Source of the DNA: Streptomyces spiramyceticus
GTDB taxonomy: Bacteria > Actinomycetota > Actinomycetes > Streptomycetales > Streptomycetaceae
Reading direction: 5' to 3'
Assembly (NCBI RefSeq): GCF_028807635.1
Contig: NZ_JARBAX010000001.1
Span: 4,513,501-4,577,500, forward strand
Length of the DNA: 64,000 bases
Shown: positions 1-8,943 of the stretch, piece after piece
Position numbering within the stretch: the first letter of the stretch is position 1
Layout of the letters: every line of letters begins with the position of its first letter
The notes under the pieces: model-generated
Seen by the model: only the letters and a program-made list of their open reading frames with translations
What the model was told of the DNA's origin: nothing
The model's database searches: none
Program-made: the position numbers and the translations under genes

Positions 1-2
1 TC

Positions 3-299
3 GGCAGCCCCGACAAGCCGGAGCAGGCGGAGATGGGCGGCCTGACCCTGCTCGTCCTCGCGGTGCTGCCGCTGGTGGCCGCGCGCGGACTGCTCAAGTG
101 CCGGGCGTGGAGCCGGGGGCCGGCCATCATCACGCAGCTCATGGCGCTGCCGGTGGCCTGGACTCTGCTGCGCTCGGAGGGCTCACTGCTGATCCCGGCC
201 GGAATCGTGCTCGCCGCGGTGGCCGTGACGTCACTGGTGCTGCTGGTCAACCCGCAGACCACGCAGGCGCTGGGAATCCGCAGCGCCCGCGACGCATAG
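3..299 (+). CDS. C-terminal part of an integral membrane protein
   Basis: The frame is open from base 3, so the start lies left of the window and 98 residues are visible. Three hydrophobic stretches (around LTLLVLAVLPLVA, ITQLMALPVAW and PAGIVLAAVAVTSLVLL) fill most of the visible protein, which ends in a short charged tail. The family is not recognised. The gene converges on sigH, with 29 bp between the two stop codons. Confidence 0.7.
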   Translation, partial: GSPDKPEQAEMGGLTLLVLAVLPLVAARGLLKCRAWSRGPAIITQLMALPVAWTLLRSEGSLLIPAGIVLAAVAVTSLVLLVNPQTTQALGIRSARDA

Positions 300-328
300 C
301 GTCACGGGCGCAGCGACAGCGTCAAGGA

Positions 329-1327
329 TCACTCCTCGACGAGGAGCCTTTCGCGGAGCTGGGCCAGCGTGCGGGCCAGCAGGCGCGAGACATGCATCTG
401 GGAGATGCCGACCTCCTGCGCGATCTGCGACTGCGTCATGTTCCCGAAGAAGCGAAGCAGCAGAATCCGCTTCTCCCGGGGCGGAAGATCCTCCAGCAGC
501 GGCTTGAGTGACTCCCGGTACTCGACACCCTCCAGCGCCTCGTCCTCCGCGCCCAGCGTGTCAGCGACGGCCGGGGAATCGTCGTCCGTGTCCGGGACGT
601 CCAGCGACAGCGTGCTGTACGCGTTGGCCGACTCCAGGCCCTCCAGGACCTCTTCCTCCGAGATCCCGAGGCGCTCGGCCAGCTCGTGCACCGTCGGGGA
701 ACGACCGTGCTGCTGGGAGAGCTCCGCCGTGGCCGTCGTCAGCGACAGGCGCAGTTCCTGAAGCCGGCGCGGCACCCGGACCGCCCAGCCCTTGTCGCGG
801 AAGTGCCGCTTGATCTCACCGACGACGGTCGGTGTCGCGTACGTCGAGAACTCGACGCCGCGCTCCGGATCGAACCGGTCCACCGACTTGATCAGCCCGA
901 TCGTGGCGACCTGGGTCAGGTCGTCGAGAGGCTCGCCGCGGTTGCGGAACCGCCGCGCGAGGTGCTCGACCAGCGGAAGGTGCATCCGCACAAGACGGTT
1001 GCGCAGCTCCGCCTTCTCCATCGATCCGTCCGGCAGTTTGCGCAGCTCGATGAACATCGAGCGCGCACCACTGCGATCGTGCGGATCATGGCGTCCGTGA
1101 TCCTTGGAGTGCTCTTCGTGCTCGCTCATCTGGCCCGCCCGCTCTGCCTGCTCCGCCGCCGCCGTGCCCACCAAGCCCTCCACCAGGCCGTCCACCGGGT
1201 GGGGGCGGGCCTGCTGCTCAGGGAGACCCGTCGGCTGGAGCGCGGACTCGACCGGAGTCGCGCGCCCTCCCGCGGGCGTCTTTGGGCTGAGCTCCTCGTT
1301 GCGCACCGGCCCGTCCCCGTTCCTCAC
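329..1327 (-). CDS. sigH: SigB/SigF-family RNA polymerase sigma factor SigH
   Basis: This alternative sigma factor directs RNA polymerase to stress and development promoters. The last 250 residues hold regions 2 (AKLRNRLVRMHLPLVEHLAR-like segment, then DLTQVATIGLIKSVDRFDP), 3 (GRSPTVHELAERLGISEEEV) and 4 (PPREKRILLLRFFGNMTQSQIA with its HTH). The GTG at 1327 overlaps the anti-sigma stop as GTGA, giving 332 residues with a basic, Pro-rich N-terminal extension. An internal ATG at 1129 would give a 266-residue core protein. S. coelicolor SigH is known to be made in several sizes from internal starts and processing, so both forms may exist. The pairing with an RsbW-type kinase supports SigH over other SigB paralogues. 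Confidence 0.88.
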   Translation of the reverse strand: MRNGDGPVRNEELSPKTPAGGRATPVESALQPTGLPEQQARPHPVDGLVEGLVGTAAAEQAERAGQMSEHEEHSKDHGRHDPHDRSGARSMFIELRKLPDGSMEKAELRNRLVRMHLPLVEHLARRFRNRGEPLDDLTQVATIGLIKSVDRFDPERGVEFSTYATPTVVGEIKRHFRDKGWAVRVPRRLQELRLSLTTATAELSQQHGRSPTVHELAERLGISEEEVLEGLESANAYSTLSLDVPDTDDDSPAVADTLGAEDEALEGVEYRESLKPLLEDLPPREKRILLLRFFGNMTQSQIAQEVGISQMHVSRLLARTLAQLRERLLVEE

Positions 1328-1737
1328 GCCGGCCCGGGTCCCGCGCCGCGCTGTTTGTACAGGCTGATGGTGACCGTACGGTCCTCCGCGACCGTGGAGT
1401 CGACCTTGCCCGCGAGTGCGGAGAGCACCGTCCAGGCGAACGTGTCGCGCTCGGGCGCGCGCCCGTCGGTGGTCGGGGCCGACACCGTCACGTCGAGGGA
1501 GTCGTCGACGAGCCGGAAGACGCAGCTGAGGACGGAGCCCGGCACGGCCTGCTGAAGCAGGATCGCGCAGGCCTCGTCGACCGCGATGCGCAGGTCCTCG
1601 ATCTCGTCGAGGGTGAAGTCCAAGCGCGCCGCAAGGCCGGCAGTGGCCGTACGCAGCACGGACAGATAGGCACCTGCAGCGGGCAGCCGGACTTCCACGA
1701 AGTCCTGGGTCCCGGGCTCGCCTGCGATCTGGGACAC
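1324..1737 (-). CDS. ushX: RsbW-type anti-sigma factor (UshX/PrsH)
   Basis: This 137-residue protein has the GHKL serine-kinase fold of anti-sigma factors. The N box is seen in DLRIAVDEACAILLQQA, but the usual Asn of the Bergerat fold is not obvious. It should bind and silence SigH, being released by phosphorylated or dephosphorylated antagonists elsewhere. The GTG at 1737 is chosen because GGAGGTGAG lies just upstream; a GTG at 1743 and an ATG at 1800 are in frame but less well placed. The stop overlaps the sigH start, so the two proteins are translationally coupled, which suits a stoichiometric partner pair. Confidence 0.85.
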   Translation of the reverse strand: MSQIAGEPGTQDFVEVRLPAAGAYLSVLRTATAGLAARLDFTLDEIEDLRIAVDEACAILLQQAVPGSVLSCVFRLVDDSLDVTVSAPTTDGRAPERDTFAWTVLSALAGKVDSTVAEDRTVTISLYKQRGAGPGPA

Positions 1738-1955
1738 CCTCACCTCCAAGGTGGCACAAGCTCTTTCGGGGGTCCGAGAGGGGGCACCCCCCGGAGCCAC
1801 GCGGTACGTCGTTCGCCGGTGACGCTATCGCGATCCACTCTTCCGTGTCGCCAGGGCCCCTGCCCGGCGACATGTCACTCATGGTAAGCACATGGGTACG
1901 GACAGTGGCTAGGGGTCTGCGGTGCCCAATTGCAGAGAACCAGCGCCGGGTTGAC

Positions 1956-1981
1956 GTACCCACACGTCAGACGATCGAACC
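1956..1981 (-). promoter_or_regulatory. Candidate SigB/SigH-type promoter
   Basis: Reading the minus strand, GGTT (1981-1978) is followed after 16 bases by GGGTAC (1961-1956). This fits the Streptomyces SigB-family consensus GNNT-N14-16-GGGTAY. It points toward ushX-sigH with a leader of about 210 bases and overlaps the end of the zinc-finger gene. It suggests that SigH or a paralogue transcribes its own operon. No other support is visible. Confidence 0.4.
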
Positions 1982-2227
1982 GTCCACCGTGCACCAACGC
2001 CAGTCTGCCCCCGGTTCCAAGCTGCGCAGTACCGGATGACGGGCCTCCTTGGAGTGCGCGGAAGCATGCCGGTACGGCGACGAGTCGCAGCACCCCACGT
2101 GCCCGCACTGCAGGCAGAGCCGCAGTTGTACGGGATGGCTGCCGACCGCCAGGCATTCCGGGCAGGTGTCACTCAGCGGAGTCGGTTCGGGGTGCGGCAG
2201 CTCGGCGACGTGCGGGCACTCGTTCAT
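1967..2227 (-). CDS. UBP-type zinc finger protein
   Basis: This 86-residue protein is a single ZnF-UBP domain. It shows CPH near the start, then CPEC, CLQCGHVGCCD, HASAHSKEARHPVLRS and EPGADWRWC, the spacing of Cys and His ligands typical of the family. In eukaryotes the fold binds the C-terminus of ubiquitin. In actinomycetes such stand-alone fingers are common and their ligand is unknown. The ATG at 2227 has no strong ribosome site. The gene is divergent from the antiporter start 48 bp away and ends upstream of ushX-sigH, with which it could be co-transcribed. Confidence 0.8.
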   Translation of the reverse strand: MNECPHVAELPHPEPTPLSDTCPECLAVGSHPVQLRLCLQCGHVGCCDSSPYRHASAHSKEARHPVLRSLEPGADWRWCTVDGSIV

Positions 2228-2275
2228 GATGGCCAGGTTACGACGTACGAACGGATGAGGGCGGGGCCGGAACCG

Positions 2276-3874
2276 ATGGACGCATTGCCACTGCTGCTCC
2301 TGGTCGCGGGCAGCGCAGTCGTCGCCGGGGCGGCCCGCAGAACGCCAATCCCCGCACCGCTGCTGCTCGTCGCGGTCGGGCTCGCGGCGGCGTACATCCC
2401 GGGGGCGCCCGACTACACACTGCAACCGGACATCGTGCTGCCACTGCTGCTGCCGCCCCTGCTGCACACCGCGGCTCTGGACAGCTCGTACCTGGACCTG
2501 CGGGCGAACGTCCGGCCCGTCGCCTTCCTGTCGGTCGGCTATGTGCTGTTCGCGACCGTGATCGTCGGCTACCTCGCGTATCTCGTCGTTCCCGGCCTCC
2601 CGCTGACCTCCGCGCTGGTGCTCGGCGCGGTGATCGCGCCGCCCGACGCGGTGGCCGCGACGGCCATCGCGCGCCGGGTCGGGCTGCCGCCGCGCATCAC
2701 CGCGATCCTCCAGGGCGAGTCGCTGGTCAACGACGCCACCGCGATCACCGCGTTCAAGGTGGCGGTCGCGGCGGCGGTGGGGGAGGGCGCGAGCTGGGTA
2801 GGCGGGATCGGGGAATTCGCGGTCGCTGCGGTCGGCGGGGTCGGGGTGGGCCTGCTGCTGATGGTGCCGCTGCACTGGCTCCGTACGCACCTCAAGGAGG
2901 CGCTGCTGCAGAACACGCTGTCGCTGCTGATCCCCTTCGTGGCGTACGCGGCGGCCGAGTACGTACACGCCTCGGGAGTGCTCGCGGTGGTCGTCGTCGC
3001 CCTCTACCTGGGACATCGCTCCTGGCAGGTCGACTTCGCGACCAGGCTCCAGGAGCACGCCGTCTGGAAGATGGTCTCCTTCGTCCTTGAATCGGCCGTG
3101 TTCGCGCTCATCGGGCTTCAACTGCCGTACGTCCTCGACGGACTCGGCCGGTACGGGGGCGGGCAGGCCGCCTGGTACGCGTTCGCGGTCTTCGCCGCGG
3201 TGGTCGTGGTGCGCTTCGTCTGGGTCTTCCCGGCGACGTATCTGCCACGGATCATGTCGGCGCGCATCCGCGAGCGGGAGCCCGGCGTGACCTGGACTTC
3301 ACCGGTGATCGTGGGGTGGGCCGGGATGCGCGGGGTGGTCTCCCTCGCCATCGCCTTCTCGATCCCGCTGACCGTGGACCAGGGCGAACCGTTCCCCGAG
3401 CGGAACCTGGTGCTCTTCCTGACCTTTACGACTGTGATCGCGACACTCGTCGTCCAGGGCCTCACCCTCGCGCCGCTGATCCGCCTCCTCAAGCTGCCGA
3501 GGCGCGACACGTACGCCGAGACGCTCGCCGAGGCACAGGCCCAGAGCGAGGCGTCTGCGGCCGCCGAGGCCCGGCTCGACGAGCTCCTCGCCGACCCCCG
3601 CAACGCGCTGCCGCAGCCGCTCGCCGACCGGCTGCGCACGGTCCTCGAACGGCGGCGCAACGCGGTCTGGGAGCGGCTCGGCGGGGTCAACGAGGAGACG
3701 GGGGAGTCGGCGGACGACACGTACCGGCGGCTCGCCGGGGAGATGATCGCCGCCGAGCGCGCGGTCTTCGTGGAGCTGCGGGACCGGCGGCAGATCGACG
3801 ACGAGATGCTGCGCTCGCTGATGAGGAGGCTGGACCTGGAGGAAGCGGCGGCCTACCGGGCGGATGCCGACTGA
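2276..3874 (+). CDS. CPA1-family Na+/H+ antiporter
   Basis: This 532-residue membrane protein exchanges monovalent cations for protons. About a dozen hydrophobic segments run from residue 5 to 420. The CPA1 hallmarks IAPPDAVAATAIA and GESLVNDATAI are present, including the Asp pair expected in the ion path. The last 115 residues are a charged, helical cytoplasmic tail that may regulate activity. The ATG at 2276 opens directly with the first membrane segment; an in-frame ATG at 2255 would add seven residues. Divergent from the zinc-finger gene. Confidence 0.88.
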   Translation: MDALPLLLLVAGSAVVAGAARRTPIPAPLLLVAVGLAAAYIPGAPDYTLQPDIVLPLLLPPLLHTAALDSSYLDLRANVRPVAFLSVGYVLFATVIVGYLAYLVVPGLPLTSALVLGAVIAPPDAVAATAIARRVGLPPRITAILQGESLVNDATAITAFKVAVAAAVGEGASWVGGIGEFAVAAVGGVGVGLLLMVPLHWLRTHLKEALLQNTLSLLIPFVAYAAAEYVHASGVLAVVVVALYLGHRSWQVDFATRLQEHAVWKMVSFVLESAVFALIGLQLPYVLDGLGRYGGGQAAWYAFAVFAAVVVVRFVWVFPATYLPRIMSARIREREPGVTWTSPVIVGWAGMRGVVSLAIAFSIPLTVDQGEPFPERNLVLFLTFTTVIATLVVQGLTLAPLIRLLKLPRRDTYAETLAEAQAQSEASAAAEARLDELLADPRNALPQPLADRLRTVLERRRNAVWERLGGVNEETGESADDTYRRLAGEMIAAERAVFVELRDRRQIDDEMLRSLMRRLDLEEAAAYRADAD

Positions 3875-3906
3875 CCGGGCCGGTCGGGCTGATCCGGCTG
3901 ACCCGG

Positions 3907-4806
3907 CTAACCCGGCTGACCTGTGATGACGGCCGCGACGGTGGTGCCGGGCGGGAAGGCGCCCTCGGTGGCCAGCGTGGTCAGTCCGTACAGCATCTTG
4001 GCGACGTAGAGCCGCTCGACCGGCAGCCCGTGGCGGGCCTCGAAGTCCTCGGCGAACGCGTCGAGTTCGGGGGTGGTGCGGGCGTATCCGCCGAAGTGGA
4101 AGCGGTCGTCGAGGCGCCAGTCGCCGGTGGGGCCGCCGAAAGCGGTGAGCTGGAGGGCGCGTATGTCGTCGCCGAGGAAGCCGCCCTTGAGGACCGGGAA
4201 CCCGATGGCCCGCTGCCCCGGCCCCAGGCCCGCCGCCAGGCCCGCGAGCGTCCCGCCGGTGCCGCAGGCGACGCCGACGACGTCGGCGGCCCCGCGCAGT
4301 TCCTTCCCGAGGGCGGTGCAGCCCTGGGCGGCGAGTGCGTTGCTGCCGCCTTCGGGGACGACATGGACGTCCCCGGCGGCCGCGCTGAGGATCTCCGCCA
4401 GGACCTCGGGGTCCGATTTGCGGCGGTAGGTCGCGCGGTCCACGAAGTGCAGGCGCATGCCGTCCGCCGCGCACTGGGCCAGGGAGGGGTTGAGGGGGCG
4501 GCCGGCGAGCTCGTCGCCGCGTACGACGCCGATCGTCGGGAAGCCGAGGAGGCGGCCGGCCGCGGCCGTCGCCCGCAGGTGGTTGGAGTACGCGCCGCCG
4601 AAGGTCAGCACGGTGCGCCCGGCCGCCGCGCGCAGGTTCGGCGCGAGTTTGCGCCACTTGTTGCCGGGGAGGTCCGGGTGGATCAGGTCGTCGCGCTTGA
4701 GCAGCAGACGTACGCCGTGACGGGCGAAGCGCTCGTCCTCGGCCTGCTGCAGCGGCGAGGGGAGCCGCGGCCGCAGGCGGGAGAGGTCGAGCGCTTCGGG
4801 GGGCAC
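3907..4806 (-). CDS. PLP-dependent deaminase/desulfhydrase (ACC deaminase/D-cysteine desulfhydrase family)
   Basis: This 299-residue fold-type II PLP enzyme shows KRDDLIHPDLPGNKWRKL, in which Lys50 is the expected Schiff-base lysine, then GGAYSNHLRATAA and a phosphate-binding ACGTGGTLAGLA loop. The family removes ammonia from 1-aminocyclopropane-1-carboxylate or splits D-cysteine into pyruvate, sulfide and ammonia. The substrate cannot be chosen from sequence alone. The GTG at 4806 is used because longer versions would run into the neighbouring amidase gene, which ends at 4857 on the same strand. Confidence 0.8.
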   Translation of the reverse strand: MPPEALDLSRLRPRLPSPLQQAEDERFARHGVRLLLKRDDLIHPDLPGNKWRKLAPNLRAAAGRTVLTFGGAYSNHLRATAAAGRLLGFPTIGVVRGDELAGRPLNPSLAQCAADGMRLHFVDRATYRRKSDPEVLAEILSAAAGDVHVVPEGGSNALAAQGCTALGKELRGAADVVGVACGTGGTLAGLAAGLGPGQRAIGFPVLKGGFLGDDIRALQLTAFGGPTGDWRLDDRFHFGGYARTTPELDAFAEDFEARHGLPVERLYVAKMLYGLTTLATEGAFPPGTTVAAVITGQPG

Positions 4807-4856
4807 GGCCCCATTGTCCCAGTGGTCCCGCCGGTGCGCGTGCTTGAGGTGGTTGC

Positions 4857-5447
4857 TTACTTGAGGCGGTTGTGGATGCGCTCGCGCATGGTGTTCATCG
4901 AGAAGCCGCGCGGGTCGATCTTGCCGGGCTGCCATTCGCGATGGCCGATGACGGAGCGGGAGTTCCACCCGTGCCACCGGCAGACCGCGGCCGCCGCCCG
5001 CTCGATCGTTTCCAGCTGTGCCGCGGGCCAGGGGTCTTCGCCGTCACCGAGGTTCTCGCACTCGAAGCCGTAGAAGTGCCGGTTTCCGTCGGTGTTGGCC
5101 TCGTTGTCGGTCGGCAGGGCCCTCTCCGCGATGACGGCGCGCAGTACGTCGTCGTCGCCCAGTCCCGCGTGATTGGCGCGGCCGTAGCCGACGAGATGGA
5201 GCGAGCCGTTCTTGGCGATCACGCCGTGGCAGAGCGGTCCGGGGAGGCTCGCATAGCCGTCGCGGCAGATACGCACGGTGTTGGCGGTGCCTGAGGTGAC
5301 GGTGTGGTGAATCATCACGCCGTGCACGGGGCCCCAAGGGCCCTTGTGGTTGCGGTTGTGCGTACGCCAGTCGCCGACCTCGACGACAGTGATTCCTTCG
5401 TCTCTCAGTACGTCGAGGAAGTTGCCCGCGGACATGGGTGAGGCCAT
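4857..5447 (-). CDS. N-acetylmuramoyl-L-alanine amidase (amidase_2/PGRP fold)
   Basis: This 196-residue protein is a peptidoglycan amidase that cuts the bond between MurNAc and L-Ala. The zinc ligands are seen in VMIHHTV near residue 47 and in VIGHREWQPGKIDPRG near the C-terminus, with the family motif NHAGLG between them. There is no signal peptide, so it resembles phage endolysins or cytoplasmic recycling amidases. The ATG at 5447 follows a strong TAAGGAGG site, which rules out the longer frame. Confidence 0.85.
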   Translation of the reverse strand: MASPMSAGNFLDVLRDEGITVVEVGDWRTHNRNHKGPWGPVHGVMIHHTVTSGTANTVRICRDGYASLPGPLCHGVIAKNGSLHLVGYGRANHAGLGDDDVLRAVIAERALPTDNEANTDGNRHFYGFECENLGDGEDPWPAAQLETIERAAAAVCRWHGWNSRSVIGHREWQPGKIDPRGFSMNTMRERIHNRLK

Positions 5448-5681
5448 GACCGCCTCCTTAGGTGAGATTCGGATCGTCTCGTACGCCGCTTGTACCGGAA
5501 CACCGTTGGCAGGGCTATCCGTTCGGGACATGAGCGAGCTGTTTCAGTCAGTTGTCGGCGAGGAACTGTGCTCTGCCCCGGCATCGATGATCTAGTCACA
5601 CTCTTTTGTGTAATGGCGCGTCGACTCCCCGCACTGCAAGGCTTTTCCGTGCAGGTCAGCTCATGATCGAGAGGGAGTCAG

Positions 5682-7094
5682 ATGTCGGTCGAGGCAGGTT
5701 CCGAGGTCCGCGAAGAGCAGGTTCAGCCGCAGCAGAGTCTCGGTACGGCCGCTGCGCGGAACTTGGCCACCACCACCAAGTCCGCACCGCAGATGCAGGA
5801 GATCACCTCACGGTGGCTGCTGCGGATGCTGCCATGGGTTCAGGTCCAGGGCGGTACGTACAGGGTAAACCGTCGGCTCAGTTTCGCGGTGGGCGACGGA
5901 CGGGTGACGTTCGTACAGACAGGAGACCGCGTCGAGGTCGTCCCAGCCGAGCTCAGCGAGCTGCCGGCGCTCCGGACCTTCGACGACGAGGCGGTGCTCG
6001 GTGAGCTGGCACAGCGGTGCGAGCAGCGGGAGTTCGCGTCCGGGGAAGTGATCGCTGCCGCCGGTGATGCCGCGGACACGGTGTATCTGCTGGCGCACGG
6101 CAGGGTCGAGAAGGTCGGCGACGGGCCGTACGACGACGAGGCGGTGCTCGGCTTCCTCGCCGACGGGGCGTACTTCGGCGACCAGGCACTCGTGGAGGAG
6201 GACGCCACCTGGGGGTACACGGTCCGCGCGGCGACCGCGTGCACCGTGCTGACGCTGTCCCGCCAGTCCGTACTGACGCTGGCGGACCGCGCGGAGTCGC
6301 TGGGCGACCATCTCGCGCAGGTCCGCTCCCTGCCGCGCCAGCGGACGAACAAATACGGCGAGGCGCACATCGACCTCTCCGCAGGACATGTCGGCGAGGC
6401 CGTTGTCCCGCACACCTTTGTCGACTACGAGGTGGCGCCGCGCGAGTACGAACTGAGCGTCGCCCAGACGGTGCTGAAGGTCCACAGCCGGGTCGCCGAC
6501 CTCTACAACCAGCCAATGAACCAGACCGAGCAGCAGTTGCGGCTCACGGTCGAGGCGCTGCGCGAGCGTCAGGAAGACGAACTCATCAACCACCGTGAGT
6601 TCGGCCTGCTCAACAACTGCGACTACGGGCAGCGCTTCCAGCCGCACGACGGTGTGCCGACCCCGGACGACATGGACGACCTGCTGTCGCGGCGGCGCAG
6701 CTCCAAGCTCTTCCTGGCCCACCCGCGCGCCATCGCCGCGTTCGGGCGCGAGTGCAACAAGCGCGGCCTCTACCCGGAGAGCGTGGAGATCGGCGGCAGC
6801 CGGGTGGTCTCCTGGCGCGGCGTCCCGATCTTCCCCTGCAACAAGATCCCGGTGAGCGACGCCGGTACGACCTCGATCATCTGCATGCGTACGGGCGAGG
6901 CCGAGCAGGGCGTCATCGGGCTCCAGCAGAGCGGCATCCCGGACGAGATCGAGCCGAGCCTCTCGGTGCGCTTCATGGGCATCGACGAGCAGGCGATCAT
7001 CTCGTACCTCGTTACGGCGTACTACTCGGCGGCGATCCTCGTGCCGGACGCGCTGGGTGTGCTGGAGAACGTCGAGATCGGCAGGTGGGGTTAG
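5682..7094 (+). CDS. eshB: Family 2B encapsulin shell protein with cNMP-binding insertion (EshA/EshB type)
   Basis: This 470-residue protein has the split HK97-like layout of family 2B encapsulins. An N-terminal arm and first shell part (about 38-95) is followed by a cyclic-nucleotide-binding domain (about 97-205, with [19 protein letters not shown] and [11 protein letters not shown]). The main shell domains follow (about 240-470, with [19 protein letters not shown] and [11 protein letters not shown]). EshA of S. griseus, first seen as a growth-linked multimer, belongs here. The phosphate-binding cassette is degenerate: the usual PRxA arginine is missing. The prenyl synthase 71 bp downstream is a known cargo class. 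The symbol follows recalled S. coelicolor naming. Confidence 0.85.
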   Translation: MSVEAGSEVREEQVQPQQSLGTAAARNLATTTKSAPQMQEITSRWLLRMLPWVQVQGGTYRVNRRLSFAVGDGRVTFVQTGDRVEVVPAELSELPALRTFDDEAVLGELAQRCEQREFASGEVIAAAGDAADTVYLLAHGRVEKVGDGPYDDEAVLGFLADGAYFGDQALVEEDATWGYTVRAATACTVLTLSRQSVLTLADRAESLGDHLAQVRSLPRQRTNKYGEAHIDLSAGHVGEAVVPHTFVDYEVAPREYELSVAQTVLKVHSRVADLYNQPMNQTEQQLRLTVEALRERQEDELINHREFGLLNNCDYGQRFQPHDGVPTPDDMDDLLSRRRSSKLFLAHPRAIAAFGRECNKRGLYPESVEIGGSRVVSWRGVPIFPCNKIPVSDAGTTSIICMRTGEAEQGVIGLQQSGIPDEIEPSLSVRFMGIDEQAIISYLVTAYYSAAILVPDALGVLENVEIGRWG

Positions 7095-7165
7095 CGGGCG
7101 CAGTCGCGAGGCGGTTCGTGCGTCCGGTTCAGGGCATCACCGAAGCACTGCTGGAGGAAGTGACC

Positions 7166-8215
7166 GTGACCATGACCAGAGCGGAAGCGGCCGCCCCGGA
7201 GGGGCACGAGGCTGCGGCGCTTCTCGAACGGACCCGCAGCGCTGTCAATCCCCAACTGCGCAGTACCGTCGAGAGCCTGCCGGGTTCCATACGCCGTATC
7301 GCGATGTACCACTTCGGCTGGGAGCAGGCGGACGGTACGCCCGCCTCGGGGCAGGCGGGCAAGGCGATCAGGCCCGCTCTCGTCCTCGCTTCCGCCCAGG
7401 CCCTCGGCGGTGACCCGCGGCAGGCCGTGCGGGCGGCAGCGGCCGTGGAGCTCGCGCACAACTTCACCCTGCTCCATGACGACGTCATGGACGAGGACCC
7501 GACCCGCAGAAACCGGCCCACCGCCTGGACGGTCTTCGGTGTCCCGGACGCGATCGTCGCCGGGGACGCCATGTGCGCGCTCGCGCTGCGGCAGCTGGCC
7601 GAGGATCCGCACCCGGCGGCGGCCCAGGCGTCGGCGCGGCTCGCCGCCTGTGTCATCGAGCTGTGCGAGGGACAGCAGGCGGACTGCGAACTCGAACGGC
7701 GCGGCCCGCAGGATGTGTCGATCGACGAGTGCCTGTCGATGGCCGAGGCCAAAACGGGCGCGCTGCTCGGCTGCGCGTGCGCACTCGGCGCGCTCTACGC
7801 GGGAGCGGACGAGGAGGAGGTCGCGGCCATGGACGCCTTCGGGAGGGAAGCGGGCCTGGCGTTCCAGCTCATCGACGACCTGATCGGGATCTGGGGCGAC
7901 CCCGACCAGACGGGCAAGCCGGTGGGCGCGGATCTGGCCGCCCACAAGAAATCGCTCCCGGTGGTGGCGGCACTGGCCTCGGGCACCGAGGCGGCCGACG
8001 AGCTGGCGGGGCTCTACCGGGGGCCGCTGGACGCCGCCGCCGTCCAGCGCGCCGCCGAGGCCGTCGACCGGGCGGGCGGCAGGGACTGGGCACAGGGACA
8101 TGCGGCGGACCGGATGGCCCGGGCCGTGCACCATCTGTCGCGGGCGGTGCCCGACCTGGGGGCGGCGGGAGACCTCCTGTCGCTGGCGGAGTTCGTCACA
8201 CGCAGAACCCGCTGA
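7166..8215 (+). CDS. Polyprenyl (isoprenyl diphosphate) synthase, likely encapsulin cargo
   Basis: This 349-residue trans-prenyltransferase joins isopentenyl diphosphate to allylic diphosphates. The first Asp-rich motif is HDDVMDED (Asp105-Asp106) and the second is LIDDLIGIWGD (Asp236-Asp237). GTG at 7166 lies six bases after GGAGGAA; ATG at 7172 is also possible. About 30 N-terminal residues rich in Ala and Glu precede the catalytic fold. In family 2B systems such disordered N-terminal extensions carry the shell-targeting signal. The position directly behind the shell gene supports packaging. Product chain length is not predictable here. Confidence 0.87.
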   Translation: MTMTRAEAAAPEGHEAAALLERTRSAVNPQLRSTVESLPGSIRRIAMYHFGWEQADGTPASGQAGKAIRPALVLASAQALGGDPRQAVRAAAAVELAHNFTLLHDDVMDEDPTRRNRPTAWTVFGVPDAIVAGDAMCALALRQLAEDPHPAAAQASARLAACVIELCEGQQADCELERRGPQDVSIDECLSMAEAKTGALLGCACALGALYAGADEEEVAAMDAFGREAGLAFQLIDDLIGIWGDPDQTGKPVGADLAAHKKSLPVVAALASGTEAADELAGLYRGPLDAAAVQRAAEAVDRAGGRDWAQGHAADRMARAVHHLSRAVPDLGAAGDLLSLAEFVTRRTR

Positions 8216-8340
8216 TCAGCTGCCTCTGTGCGGGCGTCCGGGAGGGAGGCCCCGGGCGTCCGCGCATGCACTGATTCACCATGCAGGCGCCAACTCTAGG
8301 ATCGCGTACGTCAGTTACGTACCCGAGAGAGGGCCGGACC

Positions 8341-8943
8341 GTGGGCGTGGGCGTGGACGTAGAGATACGGCAGGCGGGGGAGAGCGACCGCGAGGCGCTC
8401 GTACGGCTGCTGGACGAGGCCTTCATGGACGACCCGGTGAGCAGCTGGGTCTTCCCCGACCGGGAACACCGCCGTCGCGTGCACGGCACCTTCCTCGGCG
8501 TCTTTCTCGACGTGGCTCTCCGTGAGGGGCGTGTCGACGTCACCGAGGACGGATCGGCGGCCGCCCTCTGGCTCCAGGTGCCGGCCGGTCCGCCCGAGGA
8601 GGACGACACTCCCGTACGGATGAGGGAAACCGCCGACCCGGACAACGAACGGGCCGAACTGAGCGGCCGGTTGACGGGCGAGGTGCATCCGCACGACCGG
8701 GCCCACGAGTATCTGCTGCTCATCGCCGTCTCGCCGGAGCGCCAGGGAGAGGGGCTCGGCACCGCGCTGATCGAGCCGGTCCTGGAGCGCTGCGACCGCG
8801 ACGGCGTGCCCGCCTATCTGGAGGCGAGCAGTGCGCGCAGCAGCAAGCTGTACGAGCGGCTCGGTTTCGCCTTCACCGGCCGTACGGTCGATCTTCCCGA
8901 CGGCCCCCACATGTGGCCCATGTGGCGCGAGCCGCTCGCCTGA
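8341..8943 (+). CDS. GNAT-family N-acetyltransferase
   Basis: This 200-residue acetyltransferase uses acetyl-CoA to modify an amine that cannot be identified here. The acetyl-CoA loop is YLLLIAVSPERQGEGLGTALIEPV, followed by YLEASSARSSKLYERLGF, both standard GNAT elements. The GTG at 8341 lies after GAGAGAGGG; the in-frame ATG at 8281 would add 20 residues with no ribosome site. It stands alone between the prenyl synthase and a reductase in the same direction. Confidence 0.8.
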   Translation: MGVGVDVEIRQAGESDREALVRLLDEAFMDDPVSSWVFPDREHRRRVHGTFLGVFLDVALREGRVDVTEDGSAAALWLQVPAGPPEEDDTPVRMRETADPDNERAELSGRLTGEVHPHDRAHEYLLLIAVSPERQGEGLGTALIEPVLERCDRDGVPAYLEASSARSSKLYERLGFAFTGRTVDLPDGPHMWPMWREPLA

